A stretch of DNA of 64,000 nt, taken from JARRKU01 sp963675565 (GTDB lineage: Bacteria > Desulfobacterota > Desulfobacteria > Desulfobacterales > Desulfosarcinaceae). The stretch's first letter is position 1, and every line of letters begins with the position of its first letter. Below the pieces are notes generated by a model. That model was not told the origin of the DNA and did no database searches. It was given only the letters and a program-made list of their open reading frames with translations. This document shows positions 1 through 9,355 of this stretch, piece by piece. The stretch lies in NCBI GenBank assembly GCA_963675565.2, contig CAXXYD010000004.1:2604001-2668000 (forward strand), in the 5' to 3' direction. Made by a program: the position numbers and the translations under genes.

Positions 1-1
1 T

Positions 2-307
2 GTCATGGGGATGACGCAACTGTCCAAGGGATGTGTTTGGAACACTATGCCTGTTCACACCCACCAGCGGCGAATGGAAGCTTACCTATATTTTGATCTG
101 CCCTCTGAAAATGTGGTTTTTCATTTGATGGGGGATCCTGCGGAAACGAGGCATCTGGTTGTCCGGAACCAAGAGGCGGTCCTTTCTCCAAGTTGGTCCA
201 TACATTCCGGGGCCGGTACCAGCAGCTATACGTTTATATGGGGAATGGTCGGCGAAAACCAAACTTTTACTGACATGGATGGCGTCTCTATGGGAGAACT
301 CAAATAG
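2..307 (+). CDS. kduI: 5-keto-4-deoxyuronate isomerase, C-terminal part (KduI)
   Basis: The frame is open from the window edge, so only the last ~100 residues are seen. They match the KduI cupin: WNTMPVHTHQRR carries the two metal-binding histidines, followed by EAYLYFDLP, VFHLMG, ETRHLVV, SPSWSIHSG and FIWGMVGEN, all hallmark blocks of the family. KduI isomerises 4-deoxy-L-threo-5-hexosulose uronate (from unsaturated galacturonate or glucuronate) to 3-deoxy-D-glycero-2,5-hexodiulosonate in the cytoplasm. kduD, the next enzyme of the pathway, follows after about 130 bases. The 5' part lies outside the window, so the start codon cannot be given. Confidence 0.93.
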   Translation, partial: VMGMTQLSKGCVWNTMPVHTHQRRMEAYLYFDLPSENVVFHLMGDPAETRHLVVRNQEAVLSPSWSIHSGAGTSSYTFIWGMVGENQTFTDMDGVSMGELK

Positions 308-434
308 TTTTTGCAGGCCGGGTATTTAGTTTGTCGCTTAGCAGAGATTGTATCGATTTCCGTATAACGAATAAAGAGATTTGCTTTCCATCAACTAATT
401 TTAGGACCAGATGGGAAATGAAAGGATATCACCA

Positions 435-1196
435 ATGTCTCTCAATCAATTTAACCTGGACGGAAAAGTCGCCATAGTAACCGGCTCTGGAACAGGCCTT
501 GGTGAAGCTATGGCCTCTGGCCTTGCAGAAGCAGGTGCGAATATCGTGGGTGTGTACAATCAGCACCCGCCAGAGAATCAAAAAAAAATAGAAGCATTGG
601 GGAGACAGTTTGTAGGAGTACAGGCAGATCTTTCCAGTATCGCTCCAAGAGAAAATATTCTGGGGAAAACCCTCGAAGCCTTTGGTCGTGTTGATATTTT
701 AGTCAATAACGCTGGAATTATCCGCCGCAATAAATCCGTCGATTTTACTGAAAAGGACTGGGATGACGTTATGAACGTCAATTTAAAAACCCTGTTCTTC
801 CTTTCACAGGCGGTCGCCCGTCAGTTCATGGCTCAGGGCCATGGTGGAAAAATCATAAACATAGCTTCCATGCTGTCATTTCAAGGCGGGATCCTTGTCC
901 CTTCATATACCGCCAGTAAAAGCGGCGTGATGGGACTCACGCGATTGTTGGCCTGTGAGTGGGCCGGCCACGGGATTAATGTTAACGCTATTGCACCAGG
1001 ATATATGGCCACTGAAAACACCAAGCCCATACGGAAAGATCCGGTACGAAACAGACAAATCATAGAACGTATTCCGGCCAATCGGTGGGGGGAAGCTGAT
1101 GATTTAAAGGGGGCTGTTGTTTTTCTCGCCTCTGAAGCTTCCAGTTATGTACATGGGGCAACCCTGACAGTTGATGGGGGATGGCTCGCCCGCTGA
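435..1196 (+). CDS. kduD: 2-dehydro-3-deoxy-D-gluconate 5-dehydrogenase (SDR family)
   Basis: This is a 253-residue classical short-chain dehydrogenase. It has a TGSGTGLGEA cofactor-binding loop near residue 20, NNAG at mid-chain, a catalytic Ser-Tyr-Lys set (ASML..., then YTASKSG) and a PGYMATENT loop. The N-terminal block FNLDGKVAIVTG and the YNQHPPE segment are KduD-like. It reduces the KduI product to 2-keto-3-deoxygluconate (KDG). The ATG at 435 is preferred over the in-frame ATG at 411 because AAAGGA lies eight bases upstream; the 411 start has its AGGA too close. It sits between kduI and the KDPG-aldolase and KDG-kinase genes, which supports the assignment. Confidence 0.88.
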   Translation: MSLNQFNLDGKVAIVTGSGTGLGEAMASGLAEAGANIVGVYNQHPPENQKKIEALGRQFVGVQADLSSIAPRENILGKTLEAFGRVDILVNNAGIIRRNKSVDFTEKDWDDVMNVNLKTLFFLSQAVARQFMAQGHGGKIINIASMLSFQGGILVPSYTASKSGVMGLTRLLACEWAGHGINVNAIAPGYMATENTKPIRKDPVRNRQIIERIPANRWGEADDLKGAVVFLASEASSYVHGATLTVDGGWLAR

Positions 1197-1241
1197 ATTT
1201 TGATCGCTCAAACATGAGTTTATGAAACGGGAGGAAATTAT

Positions 1242-1928
1242 ATGGCCAGGTACAAACGGCTAGAGACCTTAATGCTAATGAAAGAAATCGGGATAATACC
1301 GGTATTTTATAACAATGATCTGGAGGTATGCAAAAAGATTGCTTGCGCCTGCTCAGATGCAGGTGCGCGAATAGTTGAATTCACCAATCGAGGCGACGGT
1401 GCAATAGATGTATTCAGGGCACTTGAGCAGTACCTGGCAGCAGAACGACCGCAGGTCGTTCTCGGAGCAGGATCCGTAGTTGATGCGCCAACCGCTGCGA
1501 TGTTCATTGCCGCTGGAGCCAATTTTATCGTTGGCCCACTACTGGATGAGGAAACAGGCCGGTTGTGTAATGGACGGAAAATCGCATGGTGCCCCGGTTG
1601 CGGAACTGTAAGTGAAATCCATCGCGCAGAGGTTTTGGGAGCTGAAATTTGCAAGATTTTTCCTGGCGGCGAGATCGGCGGCCCATCGTTTGTAAAGAAT
1701 TTGAGAGGGCCCTGCCCATGGTCAGAGATCATGCCTACAGGCGGTGTGGAACCAACTTATGAAAGTTTGTCTGCCTGGTTCGCAGCCGGGATAAGTTGTG
1801 CCGGAATGGGTTCCAAGCTGATTCAAAAAAAAATGGTGGACAACAGAGACTACGATGGAATTTCAGAAAAAATTAAAAACGCCATTAAATTGGTAAAGAA
1901 AATTCGAAAAGAGGTAGCGCAATGTTGA
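1242..1928 (+). CDS. KDPG/KHG aldolase family protein
   Basis: The 228-residue protein has the (beta/alpha)8 KDPG aldolase layout: GIIPVFYNND at the N-terminus, IVEFTNRG with the general-base glutamate, VLGAGSV, FIVGP, WCPGC (the phosphate/substrate loop) and a Schiff-base lysine in ICKIFPG. TGGVEPT and GMGSKLI follow near the end. The expected reaction is cleavage of 2-keto-3-deoxy-6-phosphogluconate to pyruvate and glyceraldehyde 3-phosphate. GGAGG stands seven bases before the start. The stop overlaps the start of the sugar kinase gene by seven bases, so the two are probably translationally coupled. The protein is slightly longer than E. coli Eda and the tail is less conserved, so a related 2-keto-3-deoxy acid substrate is possible. 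Confidence 0.85.
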   Translation: MARYKRLETLMLMKEIGIIPVFYNNDLEVCKKIACACSDAGARIVEFTNRGDGAIDVFRALEQYLAAERPQVVLGAGSVVDAPTAAMFIAAGANFIVGPLLDEETGRLCNGRKIAWCPGCGTVSEIHRAEVLGAEICKIFPGGEIGGPSFVKNLRGPCPWSEIMPTGGVEPTYESLSAWFAAGISCAGMGSKLIQKKMVDNRDYDGISEKIKNAIKLVKKIRKEVAQC

Positions 1929-3022
1929 ATCTGAATTTGAAAGAAGCCGATCTTTGCAAATACGATATATTATCGCTGGGAGAAGTTATGATCCGACTCG
2001 ACCCAGGAAACGACCGTATTCATACTGCGCGGCAATTTCGCGTTTGGGAAGGTGGCGGAGAATATAATGTTGCGCGTGGCTTGCGTCGTTGTTTCGGTAA
2101 AAGGGCCGCTGTCGTAACCGCTATCGCAGACAATGCGATCGGACATTTGTTAGAAGACTTGATTTTTCAGGGCGGCGTCAGCATGGAACATGTTCGATGG
2201 GTGCCCTATGACGGCATTGGAAGGAAAGTTCGTGTCGGTTTAAATTTTACCGAAAGAGGATTCGGGATTCGAGCAGCTCTTGGCTGTTCCGACCGTGGTA
2301 ATACCGCCGTCTCCCAGCTCAGCGTGGGCCAAATCGACTGGGACACTATTTTTGGTGAACATGGCATTCGGTGGTTTCACTGCGGGGGAATATTTGCAGC
2401 GTTATCCGGCACGACACCGGATGTGGCCATCGAGGCAATGTCCAAAGCAAAACAATATGGGACCATTGTTTCTTATGACTTAAATTACCGTGCTTCGCTT
2501 TGGCAGGACATCGGTGGACCTGAGCGCGCAAAGGAAGTGAATCGGGAAATTGCCAAATATGTTGATGTGATGCTTGGGAACGAAGAAGATTTTACGGCGG
2601 CTCTGGGTTTTGAGGTGCCGGGACTGGACAGTGATTGCTCCAATTTAGATCCAAGTAATTTCAAAAAAATGATTCAAAGGGCAGTGGAAGAATACCCGAA
2701 TTTTAAAATTGTCGCAACGACTCTGCGGAATGCAAAAACCGCCAGTAAGAATGATTGGGGTGCGATCATTTATTCAGACGGAAAATTTTATGATGCAGTG
2801 ATGCGTCCGGATCTGGAAATTTTTGATCGTGTAGGTGGTGGCGACAGCTTCGCTTCGGGTTTAATTTATGCATTGATGGAGGGCAAGCCGGCATCAGAAG
2901 CGGTTAATTATGGAGCCGCACATGGAGCACTTGCCATGACGACGCATGGAGACACTTCCATGGCAACCCTCAAAGAGGTAGAGAAAAATATCGCCGGAGG
3001 CAGTGCAAGGGTTATACGATAA
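1922..3022 (+). CDS. kdgK: 2-keto-3-deoxygluconate kinase-like PfkB sugar kinase
   Basis: This is a PfkB/ribokinase-fold kinase of 366 residues. The N-terminal substrate lid contains LSLGEVMIRLDPG and GGGEYNVARGL. The C-terminal nucleotide site has DRVGGGDSFASGLIYAL, where the GAGD anion-hole motif appears as GGGD with the catalytic aspartate kept. In this operon it most likely phosphorylates KDG to KDPG, which the preceding aldolase cleaves. It overlaps that gene by seven bases. It is about 50 residues longer than E. coli KdgK, with an insertion near residues 225-245. Assignment to KDG rather than another 2-keto sugar acid rests mainly on context. Confidence 0.82.
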   Translation: MLNLNLKEADLCKYDILSLGEVMIRLDPGNDRIHTARQFRVWEGGGEYNVARGLRRCFGKRAAVVTAIADNAIGHLLEDLIFQGGVSMEHVRWVPYDGIGRKVRVGLNFTERGFGIRAALGCSDRGNTAVSQLSVGQIDWDTIFGEHGIRWFHCGGIFAALSGTTPDVAIEAMSKAKQYGTIVSYDLNYRASLWQDIGGPERAKEVNREIAKYVDVMLGNEEDFTAALGFEVPGLDSDCSNLDPSNFKKMIQRAVEEYPNFKIVATTLRNAKTASKNDWGAIIYSDGKFYDAVMRPDLEIFDRVGGGDSFASGLIYALMEGKPASEAVNYGAAHGALAMTTHGDTSMATLKEVEKNIAGGSARVIR

Positions 3023-3286
3023 TTTCGTTGTATTTTCAGTATTTACATTCCAACTCATCAAATATTATAAAAATATTTTTTTGATGAAATTGGATGGCTC
3101 ATAAAAAGTTAAGTGCAATTCAATGCAAAGTAAAAGATGTGATTTTATCGAGCAATCGGGAACACCGGACAATTTCAAGGGTATGGTTGTGTTCCCTGCC
3201 TATTAGCCCATTGACTGCGTGAATGGCTATAGCTTTGCCTAAGATTGGGAATGGCTGACACGTATACGATTGAGAAAGTGAAAAAA

Positions 3287-4414
3287 ATGGCGGGAATCAT
3301 CTTTAAAAACATTTCTAAAATTTACGATAATGGACTTGTGGCAGTTCGAGATTTGAATTTGGAAATTGAAGATCGGGAATTTCTCGTGCTTGTGGGGCCT
3401 TCGGGTTGCGGCAAGTCTACAGTTCTGAGGATGATAGCAGGTTTAGAAACTGTCACTTCAGGAGAAATATTTATAAACAACCGCCAGGTCAATGACTTGC
3501 CGCCTAAAAATAGAGACATATCAATGGTATTCCAGAGTTATGCTTTGTATCCGCATATGACTGTGTACAATAACATGGCTTTCGGCTTGAAAATGCGAGG
3601 CGTGCCAAAAGAGGAAATTGTTAGAACCGTCAACAGAGCAGCCGGCATCCTGAAGATTGAGGATCTGATGAAGCGTAAACCTCGGCAATTGTCGGGGGGG
3701 CAACGTCAGCGCGTTGCGCTGGGACGCGCAATTGTCAGGAATCCTCAAGTGTTCTTATTCGACGAGCCATTGAGCAATCTGGACGCTAAATTACGCGTTC
3801 AAATGAGAACCGAACTTAAAAAACTTCATTCACGTTTGAAGACTACAGTGGTTTATGTGACCCATGACCAAGTGGAAGCTATGACCATGGGAAGCCACAT
3901 TGTTGTATTGAAAAAAGGGGTCCTTCAGCAAAGTGGCAGTCCCCTTGAATTATACAATCACCCTGCGAACAAATTTGTGGCTGGCTTTATCGGCAGCCCT
4001 GGAATGAACTTTTTCCCATGCAGAATTATAGAAGATGGAAAAGAGTATTATTCGGATGTCGGTGATTTTAAAATTCCAGTTAATCATTCCCTCATAGAAA
4101 AAATCAAAGATCGAAAAGTCCAAGAGTATACCATGGGGATTCGCCCGGAAGGCTTCAGGGTGGCAACAAAGCAAGACAGCGATAGAACAATGGCATATAA
4201 GAAATGCGGCCGGATAGAAGCGCACGTGAACGTAGTGGAGGTACTCGGAAAGGAGCTGGCACTAGACCTGTCTTCCGGAAGATATAATTTTACTGTAGTT
4301 ATCGATGCAGACGCATCTGTCAGGTATTATGAAAACCAAAAGCTCAGCCTGGAGGTGGATATAGATAAAATCCACCTATTCGATGGTAAGGGTGAGGAAG
4401 CAGCTATCGCATAA
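3287..4414 (+). CDS. carbohydrate ABC transporter ATP-binding protein (MalK/UgpC/MsmX type)
   Basis: All nucleotide-binding motifs are present in order: Walker A GPSGCGKST, Q-loop FQSYALYPHMTVYNN, signature LSGGQRQRVALGRA, Walker B FLFDEPLSNLDAKL, and the switch histidine in YVTHDQVEAMTM. About 140 residues of OB/TOBE-type regulatory domain follow, as in MalK-type ATPases that energise MalF/MalG permeases. The start at 3287 (MAGIIFKNISK) fits the family; in-frame ATGs at 3245 and 3251 would add residues with no family counterpart. It heads the importer genes of this operon and follows kdgK after a 260-base gap. Confidence 0.9.
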   Translation: MAGIIFKNISKIYDNGLVAVRDLNLEIEDREFLVLVGPSGCGKSTVLRMIAGLETVTSGEIFINNRQVNDLPPKNRDISMVFQSYALYPHMTVYNNMAFGLKMRGVPKEEIVRTVNRAAGILKIEDLMKRKPRQLSGGQRQRVALGRAIVRNPQVFLFDEPLSNLDAKLRVQMRTELKKLHSRLKTTVVYVTHDQVEAMTMGSHIVVLKKGVLQQSGSPLELYNHPANKFVAGFIGSPGMNFFPCRIIEDGKEYYSDVGDFKIPVNHSLIEKIKDRKVQEYTMGIRPEGFRVATKQDSDRTMAYKKCGRIEAHVNVVEVLGKELALDLSSGRYNFTVVIDADASVRYYENQKLSLEVDIDKIHLFDGKGEEAAIA

Positions 4415-4509
4415 CAAATCTAAATTAAAAAAACGTCTCCGTATATCAGAAGATAGAATAAAGGTGGTGGGGATATGGGAAAACATTACTAAATTTAAAG
4501 GAGAGACAA

Positions 4510-5805
4510 ATGAAACGCAGAAAGATTTGTAAGCTGTTCTTAGGGGCTATTCTCATTTTTGGAATGGTCGCACCAGGCATGGCAATGGCAAAAGAAAAGG
4601 TCAATGTATGGATAATCTCGACAAGGACACAGGCAGGTGACGCAAAGATCGGTGAACAAGTCAAAGCCTTTTGCAAAATGAAGAACATGGCTGTCGATTT
4701 CAGTGTGGTGCCCACCGAACAGATTCAAGCCAAGATTGCAGCGGCTATCGAAGCCGGTCATCCGCCTGATTTGGTTCAGATGCTTGGACATATTGTTCAA
4801 TATTATGCCTCTCAGGACCTGCTTGTGGATGTTAGCGACATCGTAAGTGAAATTAAAAAGAAAGGCGGAGGCATCTATGAGTCGGCAACACTGCCGTTGG
4901 TAACCAAGGATAACCGTCAGTGGGGGGTGCCAGTGGAGGTTGAACTGTGGCCCATGTACATGCGGAAAGATCTTGTCGAAAGGGCTGGGTTCTCTGCTCC
5001 GGAGACTTGGGAGGAGCTACGGAAAATCGCCAAAGCTGCGCAGGATCCTTCAAAGAGAATATACGGCTTCGGGATTCCGCTTTCCAAGTGTGGGGATGCA
5101 ACGACCCACATCCGGGAACTTATCTGGGCCTTCGGCGGCAAATTAATAGAGGCTGATGGAAAAACCGTAGCGGTAAATTCGCCTGAAACCCTGGCTGCGG
5201 TACAGTTTATCGCTGACATGTATCTTAAGGACAAGTCGATTCCACCGGGGGCGACAAGTTGGAACGACGCGGGAAACAACGCCATCTATCAGACCGGTCA
5301 GGCCGTATTTATCCAGAACCCGGGAAGTGTATATCGCTGGATGCTGGAAAACGATAATACGCTTCTTGAAAATACCGAATTAATCCCATGGCCTGCAGGA
5401 CCAGGTGGACCATCGCACACCAGCGAGGGAGGTTGTATTGCATGGATGGCATTCAAAGGCGCTAATAATGTTGCCTTTGTAAAGGAGATGCTGCGGTACC
5501 TTTATGAACCGGATCGGTACGGAGAAATGGTTAGCGCTGTGAACGGCAGGTTTTTTCCGATCTACAAGGAAGTCGCCCAATATCCTCTGTTCAAGTCAAG
5601 ATTTTTCAAGAACTATGGAAAAATTGCACAGGATGCACGTATCGCTGGTTGGCCCGCACCTCCAAGTGTGCCAATGTCCGAATGCGACAGCCGTTATTTG
5701 CTTGTTGACATGGTACAGCGGGTTATCCTTCAGGGGATGCCTCCTCAGAAATCGCTGGATATTCTGGAAGAGGAAATGAATAAAATATACGCGAAATATC
5801 AATAA
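4510..5805 (+). CDS. extracellular carbohydrate-binding protein of ABC importer (family 1)
   Basis: The 431-residue protein begins with KRRK and a hydrophobic stretch ending AMAMA-KEK, a typical Sec signal peptide. The mature part follows the MalE/UgpB fold: KVNVWIIS, CKMKNMAVDFSVVPTEQIQAKIAAAIEAGHPPDLVQ, then YMRKDLVERAGFSAPETWEEL, the usual periplasmic sugar-binding signature. GGAG lies seven bases before the ATG. Flanked by an ATPase and two permeases in a uronate-degradation operon, it probably captures an oligouronide or a related sugar acid. The exact ligand cannot be read from sequence. Confidence 0.9.
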   Translation: MKRRKICKLFLGAILIFGMVAPGMAMAKEKVNVWIISTRTQAGDAKIGEQVKAFCKMKNMAVDFSVVPTEQIQAKIAAAIEAGHPPDLVQMLGHIVQYYASQDLLVDVSDIVSEIKKKGGGIYESATLPLVTKDNRQWGVPVEVELWPMYMRKDLVERAGFSAPETWEELRKIAKAAQDPSKRIYGFGIPLSKCGDATTHIRELIWAFGGKLIEADGKTVAVNSPETLAAVQFIADMYLKDKSIPPGATSWNDAGNNAIYQTGQAVFIQNPGSVYRWMLENDNTLLENTELIPWPAGPGGPSHTSEGGCIAWMAFKGANNVAFVKEMLRYLYEPDRYGEMVSAVNGRFFPIYKEVAQYPLFKSRFFKNYGKIAQDARIAGWPAPPSVPMSECDSRYLLVDMVQRVILQGMPPQKSLDILEEEMNKIYAKYQ

Positions 5806-5853
5806 GTAGGATTTTAATGCAATCGGCATAAGTAAATTTTACGAAACAACGGG

Positions 5854-5892
5854 ATTGCCCGGTCACCTCCGGCTGGCATGAAGCCGGGCAAT
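5854..5892 (+). other. stem-loop between binding-protein and permease genes
   Basis: ATTGCCCGG at 5854-5862 pairs perfectly with CCGGGCAAT at 5884-5892. There is no T-run, so it is more likely an mRNA-stabilising or attenuating hairpin than a terminator. Such hairpins are common after binding-protein genes, whose mRNA is kept at higher level than the permease part. Confidence 0.55.
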
Positions 5893-6009
5893 TCCGCCCC
5901 CTGAAAAATTACTCAATGTATTGCTTAAGTGCGGAATTGGTTTTTGCTGCATATCGAGTGAGAAGTTAGGCTCAATAGCCTATTTGAACTGCAAGAAAGG
6001 ATTACAGTC

Positions 6010-6906
6010 ATGTCGCATCTGTCTTTCCAGCACAGCGAACGGAGACAGAACTTGATAACGGCCTACATCATGCTGTTGCCTGCATTAGTCATTTTAATAG
6101 GCGTTGGCGTGTATCCATTTGTCGATTCAGTATTATTGACATTTTATGAAAGACTGATCGGTGGATTGCCTAAATTTGTCGGTTTGCGGAACTATATCGA
6201 ACTAATCCACGATCGTGTTTTCCAGAAAACGTTCATCAACACCTTTGTGTTTGCAGTTGGCGCCATAGCCATAAAACTGCCCCTTGGCCTCTTGATGGGT
6301 CTTGTCCTGAATCGTGCGATCACTTGCAAGAACTTGACACGCGGGTTGGTTTTTCTGCCTTGGGCGGTTCCTCCCGTGATTGCATGTTACGTCTGGAAAT
6401 GGATGATGGATGACGTATCCGGGATTATTAATTTTGTTCTGAATCGACTGCACATTATTGAAACACAGCCAGTCTGGTTAGGTGATCCTGGATTGGCTAT
6501 GTTTTCAGTCATCCTTGTCAACGTTTGGCAGGGAGCTCCCTTTTTCGGCATCACGATATTGGCTGGTCTGCAGGCAATATCGCCTGATCTATACGAAGCT
6601 GCCGATATCGACGGCGCCTCTGCATGGCGCAAATTTGTGCATATAACCTTGCCTTCCCTGAAAAACGTCATCTTGATTTCTTCTCTTCTTTCTTTTATCT
6701 GGACCTTTAACAACTTTCAATTCATTCATATTCTCACCGGGGGAGGACCTGTAAATTCGACTCACATCTTCAGTACATTAGCCTATGAAACATCGATTAA
6801 AGCCCACAGACTTGGCTTGGGCGCGACTACAGTTCTCATGATTACTCCCTTTCTGGCGGTCATCATTTATGTGCTTACCCGAAAGATGATGGAAGAGCAG
6901 GATTAA
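6010..6906 (+). CDS. carbohydrate ABC transporter permease, MalF/UgpA type
   Basis: The 298-residue integral membrane protein has six predicted membrane segments, beginning with LITAYIMLLPALVILIGVGV. The conserved cytoplasmic EAA loop is present as EAADIDGASAWRKFVHITLP, which docks on the ATPase. FTFNNF..I..LTGGGP near residue 240 is a further MalF-type hallmark. GAAAGG precedes the ATG by seven bases. One base separates its stop from the second permease, so the two are translated together. Confidence 0.9.
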   Translation: MSHLSFQHSERRQNLITAYIMLLPALVILIGVGVYPFVDSVLLTFYERLIGGLPKFVGLRNYIELIHDRVFQKTFINTFVFAVGAIAIKLPLGLLMGLVLNRAITCKNLTRGLVFLPWAVPPVIACYVWKWMMDDVSGIINFVLNRLHIIETQPVWLGDPGLAMFSVILVNVWQGAPFFGITILAGLQAISPDLYEAADIDGASAWRKFVHITLPSLKNVILISSLLSFIWTFNNFQFIHILTGGGPVNSTHIFSTLAYETSIKAHRLGLGATTVLMITPFLAVIIYVLTRKMMEEQD

Positions 6907-6907
6907 C

Positions 6908-7737
6908 ATGAAGGAAAACCAACTGAAGAAAATAGGATTGCTGGCTTGTGTGGTGATTCTGCTTGCGTGGTCTTTGTTTCCCGTGTGGTGGATGCTTATT
7001 ACATCCGTCAAGAGCAACAAGGAAATTTTCGCTTTAACTCCGACGCTGTTTCCGAAAGAGATTATTTTTGCTCAGTATCAAAAAATGTTCAAATACTCGA
7101 ATTTTTTACTTACCTCGCAAATAGCATCATCATTACAGGAACCGTAACATTTGTTTCCATCATCGTTGGAGCCTTGAGTGCGTATAGCTTGACGCGCTTT
7201 CGTTTTCCCGCAAGAGGATTGATTGCAAGACTCATTGTCATGGCCTACCTATTGCCCGCTTCGCTGCTGTTTATCCCTCTTTTCAAAATAGTGAACGAGC
7301 TTCACGTATCAGATACGCTATATGCGGCCATCTTCACCTATCTGGTTTTTACAGTCCCTTTCTGTTCATGGATGATGATGAGTTATTTTAAGTCAATACC
7401 TATTGAAATTGAGGAGGCCGCCAGAGTTGATGGAATTGGCCGAATGGTGATTCTTTTTCGAATCATTATGCCACTATCACTGCCAGGAATGGCTGCGGTG
7501 GCGCTCTATTCATTTACGCTTGCATGGAATGAATTTCTGTTAGCTCTTGTTCTTTTGACAAGTGAATCCAACTGGACCTTGCCAATCGGCATTCAGGGAT
7601 TCGTTCTCGGAGATAATTTCCTTTGGGGCCAGTTGATGGCCATGTCTACCCTGGCATGTATTCCACCGTTTTTGCTTTACATTTTAATTCAAAGATACGT
7701 CGTTGGAGGGTTTCTTATTGGCAGCGTCAAAGGATAA
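6908..7737 (+). CDS. carbohydrate ABC transporter permease, MalG/UgpE type, with an internal frameshift
   Basis: The N-terminal ~65 residues (SLFPVWWMLITSVKSNKEIFA... and QYQKMFKYSNF) are in one frame. The rest (YLANSIIITGTVTF... with EAA loop EEAARVDGIGRMVILFRIIMPLSLPG) is in the -1 frame, up to the stop at 7737. The switch is at a run of six T at 7092-7097. One extra T would restore a single ~276-residue MalG-like protein reading SNFFTYLANS. In the original frame the heptamer is T TTT TTA, a classical -1 slippery sequence, so ribosomal slippage is an alternative to mutation or a sequencing error. The gene is otherwise intact and correctly placed after the MalF-type gene. Confidence 0.78.
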
Positions 7738-7752
7738 TGGAGGGATGAGGGA

Positions 7753-8115
7753 ATGGATTTTTCGGATAAAAGAGCGTTTAAAATGCACCCGGATGACAAC
7801 GTCGCAACCTGCCTTTCCGATATCAGCTGCCCTGGGGAGGAAGTCCAAATCGTTAATATCGATGGGACGATCTCACGACAAGTAAGGTCGAAAAGCGCTA
7901 TACCTTTTGGCAACAAGATTTCTCTGGGTTGCCTAAACGCAGGGGATCCTGTTTATAAATATGGCCATTGCATCGGAGGGGCGTCCCGGTCGATTGATCA
8001 GGGGGAATGGGTTCACATTCACAATTTGGAAAGCAGGCGGATACCAATCCCTGAAGGGCGTCTTAAAACAATGATCGCCATGCTTAACTTGCCGGAAATG
8101 TCTATCAGGGAGTGA
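7753..8115 (+). CDS. altronate dehydratase-type small subunit (UxaA N-terminal SAF domain)
   Basis: The 120-residue protein matches the SAF-domain subunit of the UxaA/GarD family: HPDDNVATCLSDI, followed by HCIGGASRSIDQGEWVHIHNL near residues 75-95. In E. coli UxaA this domain is fused to the catalytic domain; here, as in many bacteria, it is a separate gene directly upstream of the large subunit, four bases apart. The complex dehydrates a hexonate such as D-altronate to KDG, which would feed the kinase and aldolase of this operon. The substrate is inferred from context. Confidence 0.83.
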   Translation: MDFSDKRAFKMHPDDNVATCLSDISCPGEEVQIVNIDGTISRQVRSKSAIPFGNKISLGCLNAGDPVYKYGHCIGGASRSIDQGEWVHIHNLESRRIPIPEGRLKTMIAMLNLPEMSIRE

Positions 8116-8119
8116 TAAA

Positions 8120-9301
8120 GTGGAACTTAAGGGATTTATAAGGTCAGACGGAAAGATCGGCATTAGAAATTTATATCTTCTCATCGGCGTTTGTGATGCC
8201 GTTGAAGGTATTTTGAAACACATTTCGACTCCTTTTGAAGATGTGATATTCGTGACATCAGAACATGGGTGTCCGGCGGCCGGCAATGAGCAGGTCGTTA
8301 ACAATCTTGCCGGATTGGCCGATAATCCGAATATTGCCGGTGTCGTCATGATCAGCATGGGGTGCGAAGGGGTAAGACCTGAGACTGTTCGTGAAAAGAT
8401 GACCTCGCATAAACCGGTTTCCATATTGAAGGTTACGGAAATCGGCGGAAGCACGCGCACAATTCGAAAGGCTCAAGAAATCATTAAGGATATGAAAGAT
8501 CAAAATGCGAGCCTAAAAAGAGAGCCCTTTGATGTCAGCCAGCTTGTCGTCGGTCTGAAATGCGGCGGATCCGACACCACTTCAGGGATTGCTGGTAATC
8601 CGAGTGTCGGATCGGCAATGGATCGATTCATTGATATGAGTGGAACCGCCATATTCACCGAGCCGATTGAATGTATTGGAGGTGAGGAAGCCTTGATTCG
8701 GCGTGCGGTCAATGAGAAGGTCGCCCAAGATATTAAACATACATTGGCAAGAGAGGAAAAACGTTGGACGATTCCAGGAGTTGAACTTGAGTTCATGTGT
8801 ATTGGTAATGTCGCAGGGGGCCTGACTACCATCGAAGAAAAATCATTAGGGGCAATACACAAATCTGGCTCGCGCAAAATCGCCGGTGTTCTGGAATACA
8901 GTGAAAAAATGATTGAAAAGCCCGGTCAACCCGGTATGTATCTCCAAGACGGGACCATGCTACATTCCCATTGCATAACTCATCTGGCGGCAGCAGGTTG
9001 TCAGATGTTGATTTTTATCACAGGCAACGGTGCTCCGGTCGGAAGTCGAATGATGCCGACAATTACTGTATGTGGGAATCCCTTGAGCTACGAAAAGTTG
9101 AAAGATGACATGGACATAAACGCCGGACAAATCATTACCGGGGCTAAAACGGTTGAACAGGTTGGAGAAATAATTTTAAATAAAATATTTAGTGTGGCAA
9201 ACGGCGAACAACCCAAGACTGAAGGCATCAGCTATTCGGGTTTTTCGATTTACCGGCGAGATCCTCGACTTGAGTGTTTGCTTTTCGGTAAAAAGAGTTG
9301 A
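8120..9301 (+). CDS. altronate dehydratase-type large subunit (UxaA C-terminal domain)
   Basis: The 393-residue protein starts at a GTG with AGGGAG seven bases upstream. It carries the family blocks GFIRSDGKIGIRNLYLL, EHGCPAAGNEQ, VGLKCGGSDTTSGIAGNPSVG and TGNGAPVGSRMMPTI. The cysteines in EHGC, KCGG and SHC probably hold the iron site. It is the catalytic partner of the SAF-domain gene just upstream and likely yields KDG from a hexonate. It is the last gene of the uronate operon; the next gene is on the opposite strand. Confidence 0.85.
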   Translation: MELKGFIRSDGKIGIRNLYLLIGVCDAVEGILKHISTPFEDVIFVTSEHGCPAAGNEQVVNNLAGLADNPNIAGVVMISMGCEGVRPETVREKMTSHKPVSILKVTEIGGSTRTIRKAQEIIKDMKDQNASLKREPFDVSQLVVGLKCGGSDTTSGIAGNPSVGSAMDRFIDMSGTAIFTEPIECIGGEEALIRRAVNEKVAQDIKHTLAREEKRWTIPGVELEFMCIGNVAGGLTTIEEKSLGAIHKSGSRKIAGVLEYSEKMIEKPGQPGMYLQDGTMLHSHCITHLAAAGCQMLIFITGNGAPVGSRMMPTITVCGNPLSYEKLKDDMDINAGQIITGAKTVEQVGEIILNKIFSVANGEQPKTEGISYSGFSIYRRDPRLECLLFGKKS

Positions 9302-9355
9302 CTATTACAGCTTTCAGTTTTTAACCACGATATGGTCATACAGCGGCAGGTGATG

